From Lentinus brumalis (taxonomy: Eukaryota > Basidiomycota > Agaricomycetes > Polyporales > Polyporaceae), in NCBI GenBank assembly GCA_001792895.1, contig MARA01000008.1, forward strand, positions 992,001-1,056,000: a stretch of 64,000 nucleotides of DNA. The letters run 5' to 3'. Every line of letters starts with the position of its first letter. The first letter of the stretch is position 1. Below are positions 54,959 to 64,000 of this stretch, piece after piece. The notes beneath the pieces were generated by a model, which searched no databases, was not told the origin of the DNA, and worked only from the letters and a program-made list of their open reading frames with translations. The position numbers and the translations under genes are program-made.

Positions 54959-57947
54959 CGTCGTCGTGGTCGGTGGTCGAGAGACGAAGGACTCCACCGT
55001 CCGTGCACGAAACCGTCTGATGTTCGGGTGGAGATTGGTTTCACACGGCTACGTTATGCCGTCTAGCTCCGATGGCGTCGTCTGCGATGACCGCTCGCCT
55101 AGCCCGAGTCGCTCGAGAGCGTGGACGTCGGTGAGGTCGGCGTCGCGGTCGGCGAGCTCGTCGTCAAGAGCGTCGAGGTCAAAAGGAGTAGCGATGACGC
55201 CGTGGCGGTCATTGTCAAGAGCGATCACCGGCGCTAATGTCACATTAGTCGAAGTAATCCTTCCCGCCCTGATTCAGCGATGCGCATATAGCGAGGGTTC
55301 ACTAGCACTCTCAATTTCACTCTCATCTCGACATGACCTAAATCTCAGCGCGAGGTATGTGAAACACTGACGATGACTGAGCATTATTCAGGCCACGATT
55401 ACTCCCTCATAACAAGGAACATCGACTGCCTAACGCCGGTTCTGACGCCCTGAAGATGTCGCTGGCACGGCATCGAGGACCTGTACGACAGTACTGTCTC
55501 CAATATTCGTCGCCCACAGGTTGCCCAGGTACCCATTTTTCGAGATCTATACGACACATTTCCGCCTACTCGTGGCGTTGTGAATTAATCGCGACGCGGC
55601 TGCACTGGATGGTACGTCGTTATTCTTGTACCCTCCTTCCGATGTACCATGATTTGCCTTTGAGCGGGGTATTGAAAATGTTTCGACTGCGTTTTGACCT
55701 CGTGTTGGACTTGCACGCCACCGTGCTCAAAGATACAAAAGCTCCAGCTCCTATCTTTGTACAATCTTCAAGTTTTGCGGCGGCCACACTGCGCATTTGT
55801 CGTAATCTTGTATCTGCATTATGCGGGTCAGTGTAGGGGAATCGTGACCAGTCCTATCAAGCAGAGAGCGCAAGCGCTGCAAGGTCTGCCCTTTTTTCTT
55901 ATTTCTTCCGGACCTGCCTGCACTTGCGCTCCCAGCCTGCGTGGTGCGCTTGACGACGTGAGCTGAAACCTCCCGGTATTATGGCGAGCTCACTGGGAGG
56001 CTTCAACTCCTCCGTTAAGTGACTTATGCCTCCTGATGCAAGCAGAAGGATATTAGTCCCTGCGCGCGACTTCCATTTCCCGCCTCCTTTCCGCAATTCC
56101 AGTCGCATGTTACTGTCATTTTGAACGCAAAATCTGCAAGTCGCTGGTGCGGCGTCAGCCATGACGCACCATTTCCGAGCAAAAATGGAATGGTACACAC
56201 TCTTTTCTGTTGCCGAGCGCGGCGCATAAGTACGTTGACCATTTGTTCAACTCGAAACGCTGTCGAAGACTCAATGATGACAGTGCACAGTGACAGAACA
56301 CGTCGGCAAGTGCATTTACTCGTCGACGTGCTCCGTCGCAGTCTCTGAGTCGGAAGCGGTATCACGAATTCAGTCGAAGGGCTACCGCGCAGGACTGGCC
56401 AGCACGAGGAAGACCATCGCCCGTTCCGTCTCTGCCACGTTGAACATAGCCTGGTGTTACTTCCGGTCAATTTTGACCCGCCTGCATGCGCGGTAATGAC
56501 CGCGATGAGGCGCGATCGGGACCGGTCACGACGGGGTATGCTTTTAGGCCCTGGCCCGACGGAGCCGCTTCAAATGTTCCTCTTGCTTTCTCGGGCTGCC
56601 CTCGTCCTCGTTCCTCCGGGATTCGCAGATGGTACGCGATAACGGTCACCGAGCCAAGCGGGTGGCGTCTTTGCCCGGAAACGGCGATCCGATGTTCTTG
56701 AGACTTCAGGCCTGAAGTGTCGTTCTTCGCGGGAGACGGCGTAGGAAGACCGCAACCGGGGCGGCAGCAGGAGGGAGGGTGGTGGTGGAAACAGGACAAG
56801 GTGCAAGGTGGGTGGAAGGGAAGCGGACGATGGGATTGCTGTCAGCGAGGGTTCGGTCGGAGCATGCGGAAGGGGCGTGTTTATAGGTTCCGCAGACAAT
56901 AGGTTTGTCATGCCGGACGCATGTCATTGTGCTATGTACGTACCACGCATACCTCCCACCTTGTCCATGCCCTTGTTGTTCCCTTGATCCCTATTGTTCC
57001 GGATCAGCCGAGAGTGATGGTTTCCACAAGACAAGACACCACCCTGTCATCTGCACGTAGTAGTACATGAGAGTAAGGCGCATATGGAGAGGGCGTGGGA
57101 TGGTCCGAAAGAGCGGGGCTGTGAGCATGGGCGCAAGAATTCTGTGGTTTGCACTTGGGCGGCGAGCCTCCTGACCATGCCCTCTTCACACGACAGGGTT
57201 GCTGCATACACGTTCAGGGTCCAGAATGTTGACATCTTCGAACTCCAGCGCGACTTGCCTCGAGAACCTATGTCGCCCATTCATTTCCGACCGCCGAAAC
57301 CACAAAGGGCGTCCGCTCTGAGCCATTCTTGCCCTGAAATGTTCCTATGTACTTCGAAGTCCGCCATCGATAGGTCGGTGGCTCGCCTTCCCAGTTTGCT
57401 TCCTTCCGCCATGTAACTTGTCTTGGGAGCAACGAGGCCGTGTGCGTGGCATGCAATTTCTTGATATCGATGGCTTCTCTCCTGGCTGACATCTCGTCGA
57501 TTTCTTGGATACAGTCCGGGCGAATCAATTTTGTGTGGCCTAAATAACATCAGTGACGGCGGGACCAGGGAAGATAGACGAGCTGCGGTCGTCAGATCGC
57601 TGTCAAATCATAGGCAGCGTTGCAGAGGTGAGTGGACATGTGTGGCAGAGGGGGGCGGAGCGAGATAGGGGCTGGAGAAGAGTCTGCATTTTTGCCCGGC
57701 TTTATGAGACGGCTTGACGAGCCGATGGCGTGGGGCAGCCCAAAAGAGCTTAGACCCTTCCTTCCTTCGCGAGCGGTTGAGCTTTTTTGCCGGGTCTCCC
57801 AAGCTCTTTTTGCACCATGTGCTGTTGGGTCCGATTCCTCGAGTTGGAGTGCAAAAAAGTACTTAAAAAAGCTGCAGGAAAATATGAGGCCCACTCCCCC
57901 TTCGCCCGGCACCCACAACTCTCCTCAGTACCACCAACCATCCGCAC
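54959..57947. other. Three-kilobase gene-poor stretch
   Basis: No frame on either strand carries a domain I recognise. A short acidic minus-strand frame at 55049-55243 (LDALDDELADRDADLTDVH) could be a gene remnant. CCTCCC/GGGAGG around 55970-56003 can form a small hairpin. Confidence 0.45.
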
Positions 57948-59314
57948 ATGAACCACCCCGCCCCTGGCTCGAGCTGGACCGTGCTGCCCGCTGCCAGCGG
58001 GAGTGACAGTGCCGGACCCAGTTCCAGTGCTAGTGCGGCGGCACCGTCGGCCTCGAGCGGTGCCACCGCCAGCGCTCAGCAGCCCCGGAAACCCCAAAGA
58101 CGCCTTCCCCCTGAAGCTCACAAGTTCCTGAAAGGTGCGTACAAGGATTCCCTCTCCACGTCGCGCACGGACAACACCTGTCTCGCCCACTTGAATGCGT
58201 TGCTCATCACGCATGCCCGTCTCGGGCAATGTTCACAGACTTCTACAGGACGGTCACGACTAACCCGAGAAAAGCACAACGCATCGAGTTGGCCCAGCAT
58301 GTCGCCCGCATCTCAGGATTTTCGGACTACACGGAAGCCAATGTGAACTCTTACTTCGCTAACCAGCGCCACTCCGACCGCAACAAGGCCCGAAAAAACG
58401 CGGAGCTTGCAACAAGGGGGGATGGAACCATCTCAAGCGCAGCAATCTGTCCGTTCTTTCTTTGTATCACTCACTCAATCCGCGCTGACGTTGGTCTGTC
58501 ACGCAGTGTATCCTAGATTACTGAAGCATCCAAGCATCATGCCCGCTGTAGAAGCTTGTGTCAGAGACTTTCCCGATCCTACCCCTGAGGTAGCAGAGAT
58601 AATTGCTCAGCGCGTCGGCCACGGCGTGAAGCTCATTGACATCATCAACTATGCGAAGTGTCGGCGAGCGCAGAGCGCAACCTCCCCTCCTCCTCCGAGC
58701 ACATCCAATCCGAGCGCAGGGTCACTCGGATGTGATCAGCATCCGCCCGCTCCTAACGTCGCACATCAACGTCCGCCAGGGGTACAGATTCCTTTCGAGC
58801 TGCCTCCATTCCGGCGCTCCGCACCACTCTCGCAGCTGCCAACGCCAGCGTCGTCAACGTCGCCCGAGCCGCGCTCGCAGCCGACGTCTCCGGTGGTCGA
58901 GAGTTCATGGGGACAGGCCGCGGTAGAGGACGACGAGGACGAGGACATCAAGGATGAGCTCTATTCGGACGACGAAGAAGCGGGTGAGTGCTCCCCTCTC
59001 TCCGTCCCGCACGCATGGTGGTGACCGTTCCTGTGCGCGTGCTGTCAGCTCTCCGAACGGAGGACTCGGAACAACCATCCGAAGTGTTGCTCGACAGTCG
59101 CCTCCATGACCTTGCTGGAACACTGCAAGATTCACTGTCGAGACTGGCCCCGGAAGCTACGCGCTCCGCACCTCCGAAAACCTTCGCTGAGCTGGCAGGC
59201 TGGCTCAGCCAACAACACACGACCTCTACCGCAATCCTCCAGGGCATCTCGCAAGGAGCATACGCACCTCTAGGGTTGAGCGTGGTATCCTCGACGCCCA
59301 CGCCGTCCAAATGA
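57948..59314 (+). CDS. Divergent homeodomain transcription factor
   Basis: Four exons: 57948-58134, 58239-58463, 58507-58983 and 59049-59314; 1155 nt, 384 residues. After a Ser/Ala-rich N-terminus, PRKPQRRLPPEAHKFLK joined to DFYRTVTTNPRKAQRIELAQHVARISG and VNSYFANQRHSDRNKARK makes one homeodomain with recognition helix YFANQRH in place of WFxNRR. The C-terminus has an acidic DDEDEDIKDELYSDDEEAG segment. Mating-type HD proteins are one possibility, but there is no divergent HD1/HD2 pair here, so a general transcription factor is more likely. DNA-binding in the nucleus is inferred. Confidence 0.75.
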
Positions 59315-60123
59315 CCGCCGCCCGAAGCCGCGCATGTCAGCTCAAGTGCATATTCCGTGCGAGCAGATCTTTAGGACAGGTGCGGTCATGTCGGTCCGCT
59401 TCGTCATGTATGTGTTCTCACGATATTCGCAGGCGTTCAATGCTTCGAGGTACGGCGGCCGGCATATGGTCAGGAAGCAAGAGAGCGACGCAGAATCGCG
59501 CCTGCATCTTCAAGTTCCTTGAACATGTCGAACTCGCGCAATCCATGCATCCGGTTCTTGATCTGCTCGCTCATTGCGGTGCTCGACCGGACGTCGTTCA
59601 GCTCCGCGATATTTCGCTGTCGTCATGCTGTCGCTGATGTTATCGCTATCCATGGTACATGCTCTCGTAGACTTCATCGCACTTGCTTCGACTCAGTATA
59701 CTACATCTGGTTTTTTTATGCTACGCTCTCCTAGTCTCGCATCGTAGACATTCACCCTCTTTTTCGGAGCACAACATGCCGTCGTCCCGAAGCACTTCAG
59801 ACTGCTCTGACCGACGACTTCAGGCGTGCTGATATCTTCTGGTGGGTCGTGCGTTCGTCCACTGCTGCGAACCACGGCGGTTCCCCACGTCGGCTCCTCC
59901 AACGGGAGGCCCGGGGCTCACGACTCTTGAGAATCATCGCCCAGATCGTACTGGCCGCCGAGTAGTGAAACTGCATGTGGCCCACGATCTCGATGACTCC
60001 GCATGGCAATCATGATGTATCCATCACCCATAGGCATTGTCGACACTCTCGCGACACATGTAGCCATCTAACTTGCATCATGATGTACAACGTTATATCT
60101 GTGTCTATGCTCCATTGCGAACT
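59315..60123. other. Intergenic region
   Basis: 3' flanks of the homeodomain gene and FMO 2. No gene seen. Confidence 0.45.
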
Positions 60124-61943
60124 TCACAGCCGGCTCCTCTCCGGATGCCTCTCCTCCGCACGCTTCAGCAGCTTGCGCATCAGCGCAACCCACTCCTCCG
60201 TCCCCTTTTCCCCGCCTGACGACCCGACGCCGCGTACCCATTCCTCCGCTTGGCCGAGGCGTTCTAGGTCCCGCCATTCCTCGCGCAAGATACCCTTCGC
60301 GTCGTACATCTCGATCTCCCATGCCGGGACACGGATGGACGCTCCCGCAAAGGCATGCAAGGCGTCGCGGTACTCGAACTGCTCGTATCCGTCGAACCGA
60401 TGCCATGCGCTCGCAATCGCTAGCTCGACGGGGTCGACAGAGCTGGCAGGGGCGTCCCTAGCGACCTGTTCAGCTTCGCTTGTTGTTGAATCGCTGGTGG
60501 AGGCTACGGGGGAGCGTTCGGTCACACGGCTTCGGAGAGACTCATACCGTGCGATGATGTCGACCGCTTCCTGCGTTGGGTCCAGGCTCTCGGGGTGCGC
60601 GAAGACGTGTACCACGGCACGCATCTGCGCCTCCAGAAGCGGCAGCGGCGCAACGCGGATGGGAAGTCCCAGGAATGCGATAGTTGACGAAGGTAACTCC
60701 TCGGCGTTCACCAGAGGGAAGACGTGCTTCGCCAGCGGGAAGACGTTGTAGGTCGAGTTGTACAACGCGCCAGGGAGCGGAGGGACCGGCGGCGGCAGAG
60801 TCTGTCGGAGTATCGAGCCGGTGAAGAAAGGGAAGTCCATCTTATACCCCGTGGCGAGCACGCAGCGGTCGACGCCCGACTCCTCGCTGCCATCCTCGAA
60901 GACGACCCGGCCCTCCGAGATATCACCGTATCGCGCGATGCGCCCGCGGACCTTCAGTCGGCCGTCGTGCAGGTCCTCGCGGACTGCGCCCGTGACTGAA
61001 TGGATAACGGAGCGGCCGGAATCTAGGAGGTCGGTGCAGAGGTCCTGTCCGCTTGGACCTGCGCCCACAACAACGACTGTGCGGGCGTCGCCGAAGTCGG
61101 AGGGGTTTCTGTAGTAGACGGAATGCATGGCCTTCTTCGCCTCTACCCACTGCGCAAGACCGGACGTAGAAGAAAGCCGCGGAATACGATAGTGTCCGTT
61201 TGCTACAATGACGTAGTCGAAAGTATGGGTATCGTCTGAATGTGCGTCGGGCGGGCGAACCGTCACGGACCACTTGCCAACGTTGGCGTCCCGGCTGACG
61301 GAGAGCACGGGTGTCTTAAATCGGATGAGAGGATAAAGGTCGAAGTGAGCTGCGTAGTCTTCCATGTACTTCAGTACCGTTGCTGCGGGCGGGTATAGCG
61401 CGGTCTCTGGCGGGAACGGGAAGGAGGTATACGCCATCACCGGGTGCGGGAGGTTAGTCGTGAGCGAGTCATACAGCGGTGTAAGGGGAGGGTCCCCGAC
61501 CGCTGGTGCGGGAAGCCTACAATGAATCGATTAGTACACCTTGTACTGACTTGACAAGGTCGTTCGGCTCACCATATACCGCCGACGTTCTCGCGTGTTT
61601 CGAACGCAGTGGCCGTCCAGAGACCCTCCTGATATTGGGCGGAGTCTCTGATAATCTTCAGAGCGGAAAGCCCGGAAGGACCTGCGCCGATAACACAAAT
61701 ACTTTGCGGTTTGTGGTCTGGCCAGGACGCCTCAAGTGCCGCATCTTGATTAGAGTAGATGAGCGTATACTTAGACACCGAGGAGAGGATTCTATGTACT
61801 CGGTAGGAAATCCATCTGTCCAGGCAAAGCAGGACCTCCCCAGACACGGGACGTTGAGAAGTGGTGGGTGTTGGAGAGAAAGGCTTTGGAAAGGCTGGAG
61901 CCTGGAGGAAGGTGTTCGTGAATGACCAGTGATCATCAATCAT
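60124..61943 (-). CDS. Flavin-containing monooxygenase-like protein (FMO 2)
   Basis: Exon 60124-61516 and an upstream exon ending at 61573, joined within a tryptophan codon exactly as in FMO 1. SICVIGAGPSGLSALK is the FAD motif, VVVVGAGPSGQDL the NADPH motif, and LATGYKMDFPF the ATG-type motif. It is strongly similar to FMO 1 throughout (DYAAHFDLYPLIRF; LYNSTYNVFPLAKHVFPL). Compared with FMO 1 it has an insertion rich in Ser/Thr/Glu near the C-terminus. The only in-frame ATG, at 61943, would add about 80 residues before the FAD motif; an undetected 5' intron is likely, so the start is uncertain. Divergent with F-box gene 3. Confidence 0.85.
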
Positions 61944-62064
61944 TACTTACTGTAATGTTCTCCCACGTGCCATTTGCCGAAGCCCGCCACTCGGCGCCTG
62001 CGACGAATGCAATGCTCTTTCGCTCGTACTTACTCGCCACAATCACAACATTGGTGCGCGCAGA

Positions 62065-63333
62065 ATGATACCCGTTTTTCCTCTGGATATATACCACTGC
62101 ATCATTGACCATCTGTCGGACGACAAATCTACGCTTTCCAGCTGCGCTCTTGTCTGCCACGTATGGCTTCATCCTGCCCGTACATACCTCTTTGACACCA
62201 TTCGGGTCATGGCGACGACGTTCACCCGTTTCGTTGTGTTCCTCGACACTCATACCGACGTGCGACCGTACGTGAAGACGCTACATCTCTTGCATCGGCG
62301 CGGTCCCTCGGCTCCATCACCCGCGCCTGAGCTAGACATCGGCACCTTATCCGCAATTCTTTCTCATCTCAGCAACCTCCACACCCTTCATATGCGTCTT
62401 CTCTTTCTAAAGGGACGGGATAATGCTCTAGCCACATATCCGAAACGGTTTTCGCTTCACCAGCTGCAACTTATCCAGTGCTCCCGTGCTTCCCACATCG
62501 AGGACAGCCTTCTCGACATCATGGATTTCATAAGTCTCTTCGAACATATCGGCACACTCCTCTTCGACATGTCGTTTTGGGTTAAGCCCGCCCGTGCACC
62601 TCTTACGGGCTGGTACCCGCCCGGCGCCGTTGAGATTGGCCACATGGCCGCGAACGTCAACGAGCTATGGTGGAGAAAAGCATCGGGTATGATCGGACAG
62701 CTGCTAGGACGCTCACCTGGTCCGCGAGCTCTGGCCTTCCGTTGCGGCCGCTATTGGCCGGACGTATGCAACACCGGTGCCATCCTGCGCCTCGCAGGCA
62801 TGCATCTCCGCAGCCTCGCCCTTGACTTCTCCGTCTTATATCTGAAAGAACCCCTTTGTGAGTCGCATCAGCACTCTCTCCCTTCCTCCTTGCGATCTGC
62901 TATCACTGACTTTGCCGGTTCAGCTACAGCACAAGTTACGACCGGGTTGTCCTTTGCTGGTCTCCCGTGCCTGGAAGATGTCCACTTCGTCCTCTTTCTC
63001 CAAGACCCCAAGGAGACGATGGGCCAGGGGTGGGCATTCTCCCGGGTATGCGGGGACATGCTATTGTCCGCTGCCCGGTCGCGCACCCTCGCCATGATCA
63101 CGCTAACCATCCAAATGCCGAACGACGAGCCCACTAACCTCAGCGAAAATGCGATAGACTGGCCTCATCTCAATGCATCTATACGAGGCTTATCAGCGTT
63201 GCGGCGCGTAAGCGTGCTCTATATGTGCCTCACCCCTCAGGCGACGCCCGCGGATGACCGGACCATGCAGATCACACGACAAGGTCTATCCGTAGCGGCC
63301 TCAAAGGAGATACTCACCGTCGAGATCAAGTAG
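62065..63333 (+). CDS. F-box/LRR-like protein 3
   Basis: Single exon, 422 residues. FPLDIYHCIIDHLSDDKSTLSSCALVCHVWLHPARTYLFDTIRV at the N-terminus is an F-box of the type common in polypores. Leucine-rich stretches follow (LSAILSHLSNLHTLHMRLLFL; AGMHLRSLALDFSVLYL). Presumed SCF adaptor, target unknown. It is divergent from FMO 2 with only about 120 bp between the annotated starts. Confidence 0.75.
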   Translation: MIPVFPLDIYHCIIDHLSDDKSTLSSCALVCHVWLHPARTYLFDTIRVMATTFTRFVVFLDTHTDVRPYVKTLHLLHRRGPSAPSPAPELDIGTLSAILSHLSNLHTLHMRLLFLKGRDNALATYPKRFSLHQLQLIQCSRASHIEDSLLDIMDFISLFEHIGTLLFDMSFWVKPARAPLTGWYPPGAVEIGHMAANVNELWWRKASGMIGQLLGRSPGPRALAFRCGRYWPDVCNTGAILRLAGMHLRSLALDFSVLYLKEPLCESHQHSLPSSLRSAITDFAGSATAQVTTGLSFAGLPCLEDVHFVLFLQDPKETMGQGWAFSRVCGDMLLSAARSRTLAMITLTIQMPNDEPTNLSENAIDWPHLNASIRGLSALRRVSVLYMCLTPQATPADDRTMQITRQGLSVAASKEILTVEIK

Positions 63334-64000
63334 TGAGCTTTCAACCGCATGCTTGTCGAAATAGTCGCGCTGATGCCACGAGCCACAGCGGATGCGAGGA
63401 GCTGCGGTACTGAGAAGCGCTTGCGAGCAGGGGACCGGAGAGCCTTGCAAATCTGCTTCCAGGCCAGCGTAGGGAGGCGGCCACTTTTCCACATACGTAT
63501 AGTACTTACTTCGACTCCCATTGGCAGCCTCGACTGAACAATGCCCCTCCGTCGCAATCGCAGCCTGTAAGCTGTTACGAGAACTGCGTGTAGAGCCTAA
63601 ATTCTGCAAGTCTGTTATTTATATGGTACATACAATCTACGGGTGTGGTCCCGTACCCAACCCGTAGAGTCGGTACTTCAACAATTATGCGGAAGAGTCA
63701 CGCCGCCGTGCCAGTGTTCGCACGTCTTTTGCAATCGCAGACACCGTCATCACTGTGAGTGCCTTGGCTGCATTGGCACATCTTCCCGATTCATGAGCGA
63801 GACTTCAAGCGACTTCTTTGTAAGGGAGGTTCGAACTCTTGACACCCCTGCACGCGTACGAACGTACTTACTTAGTGCGCGCCTAGTGGCACAGCTTTAC
63901 CGTGGGACTGGCGCGTCCGCCGTCCAGTGATCGTGCGGTTCTGCTCGCCACGTCCCTAAGCTACCTTCAACAGCGCAGCGAGTAAGTCGCGTCCCACCAA
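63334..64000. other. Window end, no gene seen
   Basis: Downstream of F-box gene 3. Short frames only. GGTTCGAACTC near 63828 resembles a tRNA B box but no tRNA fold surrounds it. Confidence 0.4.

Noticed and set aside
57948..59314. Mating-type (HD1/HD2) locus
   Set aside because: Only one homeodomain gene is present, with no divergent partner and none of the usual neighbours visible.
1..64000. CRISPR arrays, bacterial operons, riboswitches
   Set aside because: The window is eukaryotic with spliceosomal introns; no regularly spaced short direct repeats were seen.

Overview
This is genomic DNA from a filamentous fungus, almost certainly an agaricomycete basidiomycete and probably a polypore. 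The evidence is the many short (about 50-60 bp) GT-AG introns, F-box, P450 and FMO families that look basidiomycete, a DUF6589-type protein, a coactosin gene and Ty3/gypsy elements. Everything was read from sequence alone; family names come from motif recognition, not searches.

Region 1, 1-23571: one FMO gene (179-1648, minus), then a nest of mobile DNA. The outer layer is a DNA transposon-like element (2221-23562) with terminal inverted repeats starting TARTCTCGTAACCAGACGTT and a perfect 9-bp target duplication, GCTTCGAGT, at 2212-2220 and 23563-23571. Without later insertions it is about 6.25 kb and has two convergent genes: a RecQ-like helicase on plus and a three-exon 970-residue DUF6589-type protein on minus. 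I do not recognise this combination as a described transposon class; it is the main discovery candidate. A 15.1-kb Ty3/gypsy retrotransposon (3868-18953) with apparently identical 1056-bp LTRs splits the helicase at an ACGG duplication. That retrotransposon carries two antisense, intron-bearing accessory genes between integrase and 3' LTR, and is itself interrupted between Gag and protease by a 2.2-kb non-coding long-TIR element (7671-9888).

Region 2, 24499-29750: an SRPK-like kinase and a BTB gene, followed by a decayed second copy of the pair (kinase remnant plus second BTB gene). The first BTB gene is split by a 591-bp MITE containing telomere-like repeats.

Region 3, 30105-41300: ordinary conserved genes: coactosin, SEC20 (ending HDEL), RRG9-like, an F-box gene, and a CSC1/OSCA-type channel gene.

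Region 4, 43734-64000: an intron-containing initiator tRNA-Met, an F-box gene plus an F-box fragment, two tandem cytochrome P450 genes, a signal-peptide/single-TM protein with a repeat-filled 848-bp intron, a divergent homeodomain gene, a second FMO gene and a third F-box gene. The P450, FMO and F-box families recur across the window as paralogues; the sequence shows no obvious biosynthetic core enzyme, so I do not call a metabolic cluster.
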